From the NCBI RefSeq assembly GCF_029784155.1, contig NC_073693.1:159035519-159099518 (forward strand): 64,000 nt of DNA, given 5' to 3'. Positions 22,361-34,056 of this stretch are shown here, in pieces (within the stretch, counting starts at the first letter, position 1; each line of letters begins with the position of its first letter). The translations under genes were made by a program, and so were the position numbers. Source of the stretch: Uranotaenia lowii (lineage: Eukaryota; Arthropoda; Insecta; Diptera; Culicidae). The notes below the pieces were generated by a model. It was not told the DNA's origin and did not search any database. It worked only from the letters and a program-made list of their open reading frames with translations.

Positions 22361-23442
22361 ATCCGATTTTTTATCGGGTATTTTATTTAAAAATAAATTT
22401 TTAGATTTATTATTTAAAGTAACATATAGATATTTATTAAAAAAATAACAAAATGAACAGTTGAATTAAAAAGGTAAAAATCTTCTAATCAATACGGCTT
22501 GTTTGTTAATATTGCATAACCTTTAATTCAAATCTTATTAAAATTTGATTCTCATCATCGTTAAGCAGCTCAAATTATTTCAACCCGTTTCTTCATTGCA
22601 CATTGTGTTAAATAATGACCGTTTTAACAAAAAAAAGTGATAATCATTCGCAATTAAAGTCGTGTCTTAGCACTCCGCGATAGGATTCATCTTGTGAATG
22701 GCATTTTCAAATGTTTTATCGGTCAGGCGCGTCGGTTTAGCTTAATTAATCGTTTTTTTAGACGTTTGAGAAAATTTAGTAAAATTGAAACAAAATAAGC
22801 CATATTTGAGTATAATTATCTAGTCGATCAAGTTCTCAAATAGATCTGTTAATCATCGAAGAGGATTAAATGAATAGCTCAATTTCTTATCATAATCATC
22901 ATATAAACAAAGATATTGTGGAAATTAAATTTAAAAATCATGAATAATTCGCAATGCTACCAACTATTGCAATGTCCATTTTAGAAATTTCAATGTTCAT
23001 CTGGAACTGTCACGGTTTTTTTTTCTTGCAAAAAAATTATTATTTTTTAGGTTTCTTCTACATTATCTTTTCTTCATTAAGCCGTTGTTTTTTATCAGAT
23101 TTAACATTGTTTTATTGTTGCAGAGAGTGTAACATAATAAATTGCTGTGAGTGAATCAATATTACGTTACGATAATATGTCATACGATAATAGTACATCA
23201 CCTTTACATATGAAAAAAATATAACCATCGATGGGTCAATCAATTATGGTGGTGATTAATTTTTTTAATTTTTTCCAGCATTCAACGATTTGTACATTAT
23301 AGAGTTCTCATCTTTGAAATAATGCTTTAAGTTTTTAATCTCAATGATCAACTGTTCTGATGTTTTAAGAGTTAAGAAAAGAAATTATTATTATTATTCA
23401 TTTTTACTGGAGAAATTTGTTGAAATCCGTTCATCACATAAT
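22361..23442. other. Interior of the giant hAT, no gene seen
   Basis: AT-rich sequence between the left satellite and the tandem-repeat element. The only frame of note (22954-23154) is hydrophobic and without a recognisable domain. If the transposase once continued to its C-terminus it should be on the minus strand around here, but I found no typical hAT dimerisation motif. Confidence 0.35.
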
Positions 23443-25530
23443 ATTTATTTGCTACTAGCTGACCCGGTGTGCTTTGCTACACCTTTCAGAATCAAATGAT
23501 ATTTTCAGAAATCATTCAAATTTTTATTGTTTTTGGTATTATTTTAAATCAAATTATGACGAAATTAATAAGCAACCACTATAAAATGAGAGCTTCTGCT
23601 AGAGTTTCAAATTGCAACACAAACCATAACTTATATTCTCAATCTTGATTTATAAATTTGTTTTAAAGATCTGATAATTTTGATCTGTTTCCTTAAGTTT
23701 CGCCCTAAAAAGAAGTGTCCCAAATTAATCGTTCGCAAATAATCTAACTTATAAAGTATGGTTGTTTTTGCTTGATATGTTCTGGATTTATGCTAAAAAC
23801 TGATTAGAGAGCCCCCCCTGTCCTTTCCTTCGCCCCCTGCTGAATGGAGATTGTTATCTTTAATAAAAATTTTCTTCGTTCCCAAAAATCCTCTTATATC
23901 AAATATAGTTCCATTGGTTGATAAGTATTTAAGTTTTACAACAAAAATTGTATGGAGCCCCTTTCTTTCTTTCCTTCTCTACACTGTAAATCATAAGAGT
24001 CTATAACAATCGTAGAAACATATCTCGTAACCAAGTACCTTTCCATGCCAAATTTGTTTCCATTTGTTGGCTTCGTAAGCATAAATTGAGAACATATGCT
24101 AACAAAATTGTATTGGGCTCACCTCCCTCCTCCCATGTACCTTCTCACTGAAAGGAGGATGATGTGTCAAATAATCATAGAGTCATACCAAAATGATTTT
24201 CCATGTTAAGTATTGTCCATTTCTCGGATTTTGTAAAATAAAAATTAAATGAAAGCTTCCCTCTTCCCTTCCTATACTCCATGCCATGCCAAATTTGGTT
24301 TTATATTAGTAGTATATTTTTGAGTTATGTTTAAACTTGAAAGGGAGTACCGTCCCCCTTTCCGTTGTCTTCTTTCAATAGAGGGGTGATAACTTAATAT
24401 TCATAAAAGTATTTTTCGTACTCAAATACTTTTTGATGATTATGATGAAATTTGGTTTCATTTGCTCGATTAATTCTCGAATTATGCAAAAAAAAATGGA
24501 AACCCCCCCTTCTTCCTTTATATCTTACCGCTTAAAAGGTACGGCTTCAATTTATAATAGAAACATTTCTCGTATCCAAATACACTCACATGTCAAATAT
24601 GGTTCAATTTGCTTGCTCAGCTCTCCAGTTATACTGAAAATTGTAAGGGAGACCTCGCCTCCCCCTTTTCATCCACCTCTTCGAAAGAGTGAGGGATACC
24701 AAATACTCATAGAAGCATTTCTCGTACCCAAATATCGTTCCATGCCAAATTTGGTTCCCTTTGCTGTTGTAGTTCTTGAGTTATGCAGTAAAAATTGTAT
24801 GAAACTCCCCTCCCTCTTTCCTTCCTCCCCGCTTTAAGAAGGAAGGGGTCTCAAACAATCATTAGAACATGTCACGTTCCCAAATACCCGCCCATGCCAA
24901 GTTTGGTTCCATTTGCTTAATAACTTTCTTAGTTATGTTGAAAACTATAAAAGAGGCCCCTCCCCCCTTTATATCTCCCTACTGGAAAGAGGGAGGGGTC
25001 TCAAATAATCATAGAAATATTTTACGTATCCAAATACCCTCCCATGCCAAATTTGATTCCATTTGCTTCATTAGTTTTTGAACTATATAAAAAAATATGA
25101 AAGAGACCCCTCCCCCTTTCAACTTCAAAGGGGGAGGGGTCTCAAATAATCATTGAAATATTTTTCGTATCCAAATACCTTCCCATGCCAAATTTGGATC
25201 TAATATCTTGATTAGTTCTCGAGTTATATGAAAAATTGTAAGGTAGCCCCCCTCCCCCCTTCCTATCACGCCACTGAAAGGAGGGAGGGGTACCAAATAT
25301 TCATAGAAATATTCCTCGTTCCCAAATACCACCCCATGCCAAATATGATACCATTTGCTTGATGGGTTCTCGCGTTATGCAAAAAATTGTCTTTTGTTTG
25401 GGAGGCCCCTCCCCCCCTTCATGAGAGAGGGAGGGGTCTCAAACCACAATAGGAACCTTCCCCTGCCTCCAATACCCCCACCTGCCAAGTTTCACGCAAA
25501 TCGGTTCAGTAGTTTCCGAGCCTATAGGGA

Positions 25531-25583
<53 letters not shown>

Positions 25584-25614
25584 AATTCATTTTTATATAT
25601 ATATAGATTTATTT
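23443..25614 (+). mobile_element. Insect repeat with CTAGCTGACCCGG head, about 11 tandem units and GACA tail
   Basis: The segment begins GCTACTAGCTGACCCGGTG (about 23451) and ends with GTTCAGTAGTTTCCGAGCC, a (GACA)n run (25532-25582) and TATATATATATAG (to about 25606). ATTTATTT stands on both sides (23443-23450 and 25607-25614). Between about 23860 and 25510 a unit of about 150 bases repeats about 11 times. Each copy has a CCATGCCAAATTTGGTTCC-like sentence, an AGTTCTCGAGTTATGCA-like sentence and a C-rich/G-rich pair flanking GGGGTCTCAAATAATCATAG. Heads and tails of this wording are widespread in insects; the class is not certain. Confidence 0.7.
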
Positions 25615-25755
25615 AGGTAATTATTTTTGTTCATTTCATTAAGAAAGCATCATTTATTTATTTTTATATGTTTTTTTTTTAAATTATATGTTATACATTT
25701 CATGTCGAATATCTTAATGTTTGTTACATTGTATACTAATCATATTTTATACTTA
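25607..25755. other. AT-rich spacer after the truncated transposase
   Basis: It contains no continuation of the transposase frame on the minus strand (multiple stops) and no recognisable motif. The break in the gene falls near the tandem-repeat insertion, so that insertion or an associated deletion may have removed the 3' part. Confidence 0.4.
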
Positions 25756-27493
25756 TTATATCTCATGTTTATCGTATTGCGAATTCCACCTGGTGTTAGT
25801 AGGAATTGGACTGAGGTGCCCGTTCTCTTCTTTAAAAAAAGTTCTGTAACGAATGTGCCTTGTGTCTTTAACCAAGCTTTTAATTTTTTCAAAAGCTTTG
25901 TCGTGGGTTTTGAGCACATCTGTCACGGCTAGTTGACATGTGTGAACAGCGCATCTGGTACCGTTCATCAAAATGCGCTGTTCAGGATCCTCTACTTGCT
26001 GGTCTTCATCTAAACAAATACATTCTTCCGTAAAATTATTATCTGCTGCTTCATCAGCCTCAATAGTTGGTACGTCCTCATCTTCAATGGAATCAAATTC
26101 TCCGTTATCACACGTCATTAAAGCCAATTCAGCCGAAAAACTGCTTTCTGAATGTCTCATTTGTTCTTTTAACTGCTTTATCGACGCAATCATGTTGCTT
26201 CCGTTGTCGCTAGTCATTGTGTAAATCTGGCTAGGTTCTATTTGGAACATTTCCATTGCTTCCGTTTTTACTACAGTCATCAGGTTTTCGGCGGTTTGTC
26301 GATCAGACATTTCTTTCACAGCTGTATGACAATAAAATTTAATTTCAAATGAAAAACGATGTTTTTGAATATAATTAGAATTTATTTAAATTATCAATGA
26401 TCATTTGGAATTGATCTGAACAGATCTAAATTTCAACTTTATTGGAAATAATTTAAGAGTATCTCAAAGCGCACAAAGGTTTTACTTTTTAACTCCTTAA
26501 TATATAAAATACGCCAATGAATGAATTTAAGTCCACAGTTGTCCCAATGATACAAATTTTATACACGTCGAACAAAAAATAAATTAATAGAAATATCAAA
26601 TTACACAGATTTTTGACTGAAAACTACTAAAATAACGGAACTTAAAAAAAATTAAAATAAAACACAAAAATTATAACAGTTTAAATATTTCGAAAATTAA
26701 GAGTCGAAAATAACCAAAAACACTGAATTACTGGAAGAATTAAATACTTTCTCATGTTTGTTATTTTTTCATTTTATCTTTTTTTTCACCTGTGTAATTT
26801 AAGACAATTTTAATGTACAGTTATTGTTTTTTTGGGTTTTAAAAAAAAATTCGGACCACCACATGTATCATTTAAAGCAATCAAAATTTGTTACTTACCC
26901 AAACAGCGAGAAACGACTTGGTCATCCAACCAATATTGACTGGTGATGCCGACGCAATTACGATGTCCTCTAGAAGCACTGTCCATTTTGAGATTAATCA
27001 TTCGGCCATTGACTTCCTCTCGAACTGACTCTCGACCGATGCACGCAGCTTTTTCCACCAGAGTTTCTACTTTGTGGCGGTTCATTGCGCCGTACCCTAA
27101 AGCTGCCCACATTGGCCCAAGCAAAATTTGCATTCCCTTCCATTCCGGAAATAGATTTGGAAGGGCATGCGTTGTGGCAAGGTGGAGCAATCCCAGTTCG
27201 AATGTCTCCAAGTCCATCTCTATGGCGATCTTTTTGGACGTTTTCCGAATTTTGCTTGGGCCCGGCGCGTCATCTTCGCACACTTTTGCATCGAACAGTT
27301 TAGCCTTCTCCGGGTGTCGTGCACGGATGTGACGCACAAAGTTTTGCGCCTGCAAAGCACCATTTTGCACGTAGCTGCATAGCTCACTTGCCAAACACCG
27401 ATGCCGCGATAAGAGGACGTTATTGTCTTCACTGCTCTCGATCATACTAAGCAGCACATTACGGAGATCACCGCGTTTTCTTTTTCGCTCCAT
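25756..27493 (-). pseudogene. hAT transposase, two exons, C-terminus missing
   Basis: Exon 1 starts with Met at 27493 (MERKRKRGDLRN) and ends at 26899 before GTAAGTAA. Exon 2 starts at 26321 after TTTATTGTCATACAG; the 577-base intron splits an Ala codon and the join reads RCLAVKEMSDRQTAENL. A BED-like finger remnant is visible (LCSYVQNG ... NFVRHIRARHPEK). Then come LKMDSASRGHRN (first catalytic Asp), TMTSDNGSNMIASIKQL (second Asp), an acidic insert, RCAVHTCQLAVTD (the conserved C-x2-H block) and TNTRWNSQYD. After that the frame stops, so the last third with the catalytic Glu and the dimerisation region is absent. The family is typical hAT and fits the ends of the surrounding element. It cannot be active as it stands. 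The BED finger lacks one of the expected Cys residues. Confidence 0.85.
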
Positions 27494-27769
27494 TTTTCGA
27501 AAAAAACTGATAAAAATCAATACCGAACTTATCGATTCCAAAGATAACGAGCAACTGAAACAAATGACTTCATCCCGGTGTCTTTTCTAGCATTCATCGT
27601 TAAATTTGAGCATTCATTATCAAGGAGAACCAAATGACAATTCAAGCGTTTCAAACAGGGTAACCAACTTTCATTCACGAAGTTTTAACAATTTAGGATA
27701 ATCAAACCTAATCATGTCAGCCAAGAACTTTTCTTTGTCAAGGCAGGCTGTTCTGTGCTTCCATTTTGA

Positions 27770-28339
27770 AATCTAAAATCTGAATCTGAAATCTGAAAAC
27801 AGAAATCTGAATCTGAAATCTGAATCAGAATCTGAAATCTGAATCTGAATATGAAATCTGAATCTGAAATCTGAGTCTGAAATCTGAATCTGAACTTGAA
27901 ATCTGAAATCTGAATCTGAAATCTGAAGCAGAAATCTGAATCTGAAATCTGAATCTGAAATCTAAATCTGAAATCTGAATCTGAAATCTGAATCTGAAAT
28001 CTGAAATCTGAAATCTGAATCTGAAATCTGAAATCTGAATCTGAAATCTGAATCTGAAATCTGAATCTGAAATCTGAATCTGAAATCTGAAATCTGAATC
28101 TGAAATCTGAATCTGAAATCTGAATCTGAAATCTGAATCTGAAATCTGATTCTGAAATCTGAATCTGAAATCTGAATCTGAAATCTGAATCTGAAATCTG
28201 AATCTGAAATCTGAATCTGAAATCTGAATATGAAATCTGAATCTGAAATCTGAATCTGAACTTGAAATCTGAAATCTGAAGCAGAAATCTGAAGCAGAAA
28301 TCTGAATCTGAAATCTGAATCTGAAATCTGAATCTGAAA

Positions 28340-28341
<2 letters not shown>
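27770..28341. repeat. Minisatellite array, reverse orientation, part 1
   Basis: The same 13-bp unit as in the left arm, but as the reverse complement (CTGAATCTGAAAT), with shorter CTGAAAT units and GAAGCAGAAATCTG variants near 27926 and 28277-28300. The array is interrupted at 28342 by the LINE and resumes at 34839, so the two parts were one array of about 2.9 kb. Confidence 0.95.
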
Positions 28342-28401
<60 letters not shown>

Positions 28402-28469
28402 TACGCTTTATTTAAAGAGGGATTAACCTAATGTTTTCACCCTCAAGGAAAAAATAAATTAATTAATAA

Positions 28470-31400
28470 TTATATCACATTGAATAGATCACACTGTTTA
28501 AGGAAACGAATGATTTGTTTTTCCTTAATTTTGTTGTTTTCCAGTTTGTCTGCCAGGGTGCCTTCGGGTAGTAGATTTCGTCTTTGGTTGTCGTATTTCC
28601 GGCATTCAAGTAAAATGTGTTTCACCGTAAGCTGGATACCACATGTTTCGCATATTGGTGTATTTTCTCCTTCCATTAGGTATTTGTGCGTTATCCAGGT
28701 GTGACCATTCCTTAGTCGGGTAAGGACTTTCTGCTCTCGTTTGCTGCTTACATCCTTCCATTTTTCTGTTGTTGCTTTTACTTCTTTCAGTTTCACGTTT
28801 TGCTGTTGGTGCCAATTCCGTTCTTGTTTCATCTTCAACTCTTTTTTAATCCATTTTAGCGCGTCCGCTTTAGGAATTTTTGAATTGTATCTTTCTCCAT
28901 TTCTGCCTAAGTTCGCCAGTCGATCCGCTTTTTCGTTGCCAGAGATACCTACATGACTAGGAACCCAGACCATCGTAACGTTTTTCAGATTTTTCTTGTG
29001 TAGTATGCTTTGGATGATTGGGTGTTTCGTTCCTGATTCTAGGGCAGTTAGAACACTTGCCGAATCGGTGTATATTACTGTTGGAGAATTAGCTAGTTCT
29101 ATCGCTGCGTCGATAGCGATTGCTTCTGCTGAGAAAATTGATAGCCTTTTCGGAAGATTCCGGAAAATGTTTTCCTCCTCCTCAGGGTTGTAGATGCCAA
29201 AGCCAACCCTTCCATCTGCAAGTGATCCGTCGGTATATAATTCATTTCTGAATCGGTATTTGGTGGCTTTCAGGTGGGCGAACATATTGACTGCTGACCT
29301 TTTGTTGCCGCCAGTTTTAAACTGGTGTTTTATTGCCCAGTCGATTTTGGGTGGGTTTTCATTCCAGTTTCTGGTCGTTTCGGTACGAAGTGGATAAATT
29401 GGAGGGATACATTCGTTTATCGTTTCTAATAATAATCGATTTGCTCTGTTCATCAAATAGTTTTCACTACTGTTTGCTCTTTCGGCAATCCATATTGCCT
29501 TTCTAGCCCAATTTTCTGCAACTAGATGTTCGAATGGAGCTACGCCGTTTTCTACATAAAGAGCTTCGATCGGTGTTGAGCAGAATGTGCCTGATATTGT
29601 TCTGAGCATTTTATTATAAACAGTTTTTAGCATCATCATATTTTCAGGTTCAAACAGCTCCCATCCGTAAAAAAGCTTCGACATGACTGTTGAGAAACCA
29701 ATTTTCAGTAAGGTTTCTCTGTTTCCTAGACAGCTTATTATCTTTAGGAAACGGATGCGTACTGAGCATTCTTTTTTTAACATCTTCGTATGGTTACTTG
29801 GATTACCTTTTGAGTTGATTTCTACACCCAAGATTTTTGCTGTTCTACTTTTTTTTATCTCAATACCGTTAGCAAAGATTTTTTTTAGTTTTGCAAATCG
29901 ATGCCTTCCCTTCGTGCCGTGGCATGTGTGCAGCAAGGTGCTCTTTTTGGCGTTTATCACAAAGCCATTTTTATTCGCCCACGTTATAATTTGATCAATA
30001 CTATATTGAAGTCTTTTCCGACATATTGCTACAAATTTACTTCCGCAAATCAACAAAATGTCATCTGCATAAATAAGCACAGATACGTTTTTTGGGATGA
30101 AATTGAACACATCATTTATCACCAAAATGAAAAGTGTTGGGGACAGCACTGAACCTTGCGGAACTCCAGTTTCCTGGGGTCGGTCTGAGGAGAAAACTCC
30201 ACCTACAGCTACACAAAATGTTCTGTCTTGTAGGAAATTTTTAACAACCTGGTATAGTCGGTTTCCGACTCGGGCTTTTTTAAGAGCTTTCAAAATACCT
30301 GGTCTCCATGTTCGATCGAAAGCCTTAGAAAGATCAAGTGAAGTCAACTCAGAGTGTAGGTTTTCGTGTCGGTGTTCGGTAAGGATGTCTTTAAGCTGGC
30401 TTAGGTGACTGGTTGTTCCTTTGCCACTCCGAAATGCGTGCTGGTTAGGATGCAGAATGTTGTTTCTTTCCAGGTGCTGTTGTAGTCGTCGGTTGATCAT
30501 TCGTTCATATATTTTTCCCAGACATGATGTCAGGGCAATTGGTCGGAAATTGTTCAACTCTCCTGGTTTTGGGATTGGGATGATGATGCTCTTCCTCCAT
30601 TCTTTAGGATATTCACCAAACTCCCAAAGTTTGTTGAATACTTCCAACACAACTTTCTTTGCTTCTGGAGGCATATTTTTGATCATACTGTAGGTGATCT
30701 CGTCGAAGCCTGTTGATTTCCCAGTGCATTTACTGAGGGCTGTATTTAGTTCGACTCCTGAAAAATCAATGTCCAGACTTTCATTTTTGGGAATACGTGG
30801 CGGAGGCAAGTATTCAGATAGCGTTTCAGGATATTCGCTGATGTTGAAGCTTTTTTCAAAGGTATCTGCTAGATGGTTGGCTATTATTTTCGGATCATCA
30901 GTGAATTTTCCTTCGACCGTCATTCTTCTCATTCTATTCGCTTTTCGTCCAGTGATTTTACTAAATCTTTGCCACATTTCTGAAACCGGGGTACTTGGGT
31001 TGAAAGAACTGCAAAATTCACTCCACGAGTCATTTTTGCCTTTCTCTACAGCTGATCTCGCTTCTGATCTGGCTTTTTTAAAATCATTGTTTCGAGCTTC
31101 CCACTCACTTGCTGTTTTATCAGTTTTCCGTAGTATTTTCCATTTATCTTTCCGGTTTTGAATTAGCTTGCCAATTTCTTCTGTCCACCAAGGAGCAAAC
31201 TTGGAAGAAGTGTTTCCAGTCGTTCGCGGTATAGACCGTTTAGCAGTTTGAAAAATTGTTTGTGTTATGTTTTCAATATTTGGGTTTGAGATTGTAAGGA
31301 GTTCGTCGCCTATTTCTTGGGAATAATTTTCCCAATTGGCCTCTTTAAGCTTCCATTTTTTAACAACAGGAACTGGGGGACAGATGCTGTCTAGCTCAAC

Positions 31401-32378
31401 TTGTATGGGAAGGTGATCACTGTTGCTAGGGTCAGATAGAGAGGACCATTTGAATTTGCCTATGATATTAGTTGAAGCAAAAGTAATGTCAATTGCAGTA
31501 TCCTGTTGATTTTGATTGGGACTGAATCTGGTTTTAGATCCGTCATTTAGCGGTGCCATTTCATGATCAGCAGCCCACCTGGCAACAGTTTCACCCATGT
31601 TGTTCGTGAAATTGTCCCAGGTGGCGTGTCGACTATTGAAATCTCCTCCAACAAGGTATGGGGGGGAGAGGTTGGTCATCAGATCTCTCAACGCCCTGTC
31701 CGCTGTGTTGTAATAGCCTGACTTAAAATGGTTGTAAATACAGATCAAGGTTACTTTCACTGGGGAAAGTAGCCTGACTGCTACCGCTGGGATTCCCGTC
31801 TCTACTTCAATCGGTTCATGTGGCGCCTCCTTCAAAATGCACATGACAGCTGGACCTTTCCTTCTTCCCGGACAAAATTTGGATGTGTACATACAGTAAT
31901 TTTTTGTCAGCAGAGCGCTGTAGATGTCTGTCATGGTCTCCTGTAGCATGATACAAATTGGTAACTTACCCCAGATCATCCGTGTTAGTTCAGCCTCGTT
32001 ACACCAGAAACCACGAACATTCCATTGGAGGACAAGAAACTGTCCCCGGGAACGAACGGGTCGTGGTCGTGATACTTGCGTGGGTGTTGGGTTTCTGTGA
32101 ACAGGTCCTCTGCTCGTACCTTCGCCGGGATCCCATCTGGGTGTCGTGTGGATGTGTCGTACTGTCGGTTGGTTCATGTTCAGTGGACGAAGCAGAGTGG
32201 GGAATGACCTGGGGAGTTGAATCGCATTTGAAACTGTTCGGAAAGTTGAGTTTGAGGAACTTACCCGCAAGTGTCCCGGGTGCCCCCGTACGACATGCTT
32301 CCAACGCACATCTGGCGTCCCAGGATCATGTTGGGCAGCCGACGGGGGGCGAAGGCTTTGGGACAACGTTGCCCCCAC
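28470..32378 (-). CDS. I-clade LINE ORF2: endonuclease, reverse transcriptase, RNase H
   Basis: The frame has 1302 codons with the Met shown, but the true start may lie further in, because the first 110 residues are poorly ordered. The apurinic-type endonuclease begins at FLVLQWNVRGFW (about residue 115, catalytic Asn), with MLQETM (Glu), VGGDFNSRHATWD and SDHLPI (Asp-His) following. RT blocks include KSTGFDEITYSMI, WRKSIIIPIPKPGELNNFRP, HAFRSGKGT, SLDLSKAFDRTW, TGVPQGSVLSPTLF and LIYADDILL (YADD about residue 770). RNase H runs about 1045-1160: ELYTDGSLADG (Asp), FSAEAIAID (Glu), IYTDSASV (Asp), WVPSHVGISGNEKAD (His, Asp). A C-terminal CCHC-type motif CETCGIQLTVKHILLEC is at about 1242-1258. 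All catalytic residues are present, so the enzyme looks complete. It nicks target DNA and copies the element RNA. Confidence 0.92.
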   Translation of the reverse strand: MGATLSQSLRPPSAAQHDPGTPDVRWKHVVRGHPGHLRVSSSNSTFRTVSNAIQLPRSFPTLLRPLNMNQPTVRHIHTTPRWDPGEGTSRGPVHRNPTPTQVSRPRPVRSRGQFLVLQWNVRGFWCNEAELTRMIWGKLPICIMLQETMTDIYSALLTKNYCMYTSKFCPGRRKGPAVMCILKEAPHEPIEVETGIPAVAVRLLSPVKVTLICIYNHFKSGYYNTADRALRDLMTNLSPPYLVGGDFNSRHATWDNFTNNMGETVARWAADHEMAPLNDGSKTRFSPNQNQQDTAIDITFASTNIIGKFKWSSLSDPSNSDHLPIQVELDSICPPVPVVKKWKLKEANWENYSQEIGDELLTISNPNIENITQTIFQTAKRSIPRTTGNTSSKFAPWWTEEIGKLIQNRKDKWKILRKTDKTASEWEARNNDFKKARSEARSAVEKGKNDSWSEFCSSFNPSTPVSEMWQRFSKITGRKANRMRRMTVEGKFTDDPKIIANHLADTFEKSFNISEYPETLSEYLPPPRIPKNESLDIDFSGVELNTALSKCTGKSTGFDEITYSMIKNMPPEAKKVVLEVFNKLWEFGEYPKEWRKSIIIPIPKPGELNNFRPIALTSCLGKIYERMINRRLQQHLERNNILHPNQHAFRSGKGTTSHLSQLKDILTEHRHENLHSELTSLDLSKAFDRTWRPGILKALKKARVGNRLYQVVKNFLQDRTFCVAVGGVFSSDRPQETGVPQGSVLSPTLFILVINDVFNFIPKNVSVLIYADDILLICGSKFVAICRKRLQYSIDQIITWANKNGFVINAKKSTLLHTCHGTKGRHRFAKLKKIFANGIEIKKSRTAKILGVEINSKGNPSNHTKMLKKECSVRIRFLKIISCLGNRETLLKIGFSTVMSKLFYGWELFEPENMMMLKTVYNKMLRTISGTFCSTPIEALYVENGVAPFEHLVAENWARKAIWIAERANSSENYLMNRANRLLLETINECIPPIYPLRTETTRNWNENPPKIDWAIKHQFKTGGNKRSAVNMFAHLKATKYRFRNELYTDGSLADGRVGFGIYNPEEEENIFRNLPKRLSIFSAEAIAIDAAIELANSPTVIYTDSASVLTALESGTKHPIIQSILHKKNLKNVTMVWVPSHVGISGNEKADRLANLGRNGERYNSKIPKADALKWIKKELKMKQERNWHQQQNVKLKEVKATTEKWKDVSSKREQKVLTRLRNGHTWITHKYLMEGENTPICETCGIQLTVKHILLECRKYDNQRRNLLPEGTLADKLENNKIKEKQIIRFLKQCDLFNVI

Positions 32379-32610
32379 CGAGGAAGTGGAGGTCGGATCA
32401 CCTTCAACAGGTATGAGGATAGCGTCCTGGATGGTTACCGATCGCTGCCACGTATTACCAAGGGACTGATGCTCAAGTCCCTCGAACCTCGGGTGGGGTG
32501 GGATCTCCTCCTGGCTTTTGTTGGTGGATGCTGGTTGTGTTGCAGTTGGAGTGATTTTGGGCGGTATGGTGGGAGTATTGGTGGTGGTAGTAGTATCATT
32601 CTTGCTCGGT

Positions 32611-34056
32611 TTAGCTACGAAAAAACTTTTCCTTAGCTGCAGGGGCTGCTTTATTCGTAGTTTTGCCTGCTTCTTCTTCTTCTTCTTCGGACGAAAGTTG
32701 TACTTCTTCCGTGCTATCTTGCTCTTGGTTTCTACTTTGCTTCAAATTTTTACAGGTCGCTTTTTCTGCCAGGGGAGATTGTGGTCCTCGTTTACCGTTG
32801 CTGTTTTTGTCCGTTGAGGGGTTTGCGATTGGCATTGCTTGGTTTTTTCTCGACTGTCTGGTGAAAGGTTTTGCTGCTTGGATGTCAGATTTTTCTTGCT
32901 GTTCCGGTTGTTGTTGCTGCTGCTGCTGGTTTGTGGTGGGTGTTGAGTTTTGTGATCTGCTCATAGGAGTAACAGAACGACTACGGTCTTTTGCGGGTGT
33001 TGTCATAGAGGGAGACAAGCTATTTTCGCGGAAATAGGTTTGTACCTTTTCCTTGAAAATTTTATGATCCAATGCCATTTTTCGGTTCTCTTTGGTGAGC
33101 TGCTCTATTGTCGCAGTTAATTTTTGCACATTTTCCATGAGATTTTGGATGATTTTATCTTTTTTGGCACTGTCGTCATCGGTGACCGACGCAAAGGTGG
33201 GTTTGGCATTTAGCGGGCCAACCCTTTTCCGAGCTTCTGCCCAGGAAATAGACTCATCCGTTTTGCAACGGATGACCGCTTCCTCATGGCGATAAAGTGG
33301 ACATTTACGTCCCGCCGCGGAGTGCTCATTATTGCCTTCACTGCAATGTGGGCATCGAAAGGTTTCTTTGCAATTGTTGTCAGTGTTGGAGTGGCTTCCT
33401 GCACAACGTGTACAACGTGTGGGTTGATCACAACGTTTTTTCGTATGGCGATAATTTAAACAATTTTTACAAAACATCGGGCTCTCATAGTAGGTGCGAA
33501 TTGGTACTTTCATCCAACCGAAATAAACTTCTTTGGGCAGTCTTGTACTTCCGAAGGTTAATACAATCATTGGCGTATTGACTTGCTTTTTGTCGACAAA
33601 TTTTGTGATTTTTCGAACTGTTATTACTCCTTGGCCTTTGAGCTGCTTGAGAATTTCTTCTTCCGGTACATCTGTTGTCTCTTGGAGGTATACCATTCCA
33701 AGCGTTTTATTAAGCCCAGGATGGTCGATAATCTCAATCGCAGTGTTGGTATCCAATTCCTTGATTTTCTTCAGGTTTTCCGCCAGCTGGATATTGAAGG
33801 TACTCAGCGTATAGCTTAAGCCTCTTCCATCGATCGCCATGTCCACTTCTTTTCTAAGTGGTTTACCAAGCTTAGCCTCAACAGCTGAAGCAAACCAAAA
33901 AGGATTTTTCGGTAGCGGTGTGGAGTTTTCACCTGGTCGTTGCACCTTCAAAAATATTTTGCGACCGTCAAAAGTCGACGAACGCATATAGGGAGGGATG
34001 GGGGATGAATCCACATATTCCGTGGACCCCCCACCCCCAGGGGGTGCGCCATTCAT
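32611..34056 (-). CDS. I-clade LINE ORF1: RNA-binding gag-like protein
   Basis: The 481-codon frame starts MNGAPPGGGGSTEYVDSSPI. The middle holds an RRM-like region (about 60-175) and then a zinc-knuckle cluster: FCKNCLNYRHTKKRC, CTRCAGSHSNTDNNC and CPHCSEGNNEHSAAGRKC (about 193-260), as in I-element ORF1 proteins. A short coiled-coil-like stretch (KIIQNLMENVQKLTATIEQL) follows. The tail is Gln/Ser-rich and ends with an acidic run and basic residues. The stop at 32611 is 232 bases before the first Met of ORF2. It is thought to coat the element RNA. No disruption was seen. Confidence 0.9.
   Translation of the reverse strand: MNGAPPGGGGSTEYVDSSPIPPYMRSSTFDGRKIFLKVQRPGENSTPLPKNPFWFASAVEAKLGKPLRKEVDMAIDGRGLSYTLSTFNIQLAENLKKIKELDTNTAIEIIDHPGLNKTLGMVYLQETTDVPEEEILKQLKGQGVITVRKITKFVDKKQVNTPMIVLTFGSTRLPKEVYFGWMKVPIRTYYESPMFCKNCLNYRHTKKRCDQPTRCTRCAGSHSNTDNNCKETFRCPHCSEGNNEHSAAGRKCPLYRHEEAVIRCKTDESISWAEARKRVGPLNAKPTFASVTDDDSAKKDKIIQNLMENVQKLTATIEQLTKENRKMALDHKIFKEKVQTYFRENSLSPSMTTPAKDRSRSVTPMSRSQNSTPTTNQQQQQQQPEQQEKSDIQAAKPFTRQSRKNQAMPIANPSTDKNSNGKRGPQSPLAEKATCKNLKQSRNQEQDSTEEVQLSSEEEEEEAGKTTNKAAPAAKEKFFRS

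Noticed and set aside
28342..28400. 59-base T run as assembly filler
   Set aside because: It lies exactly at the 3' end of the minus-strand LINE and is explained as its poly-A tail.
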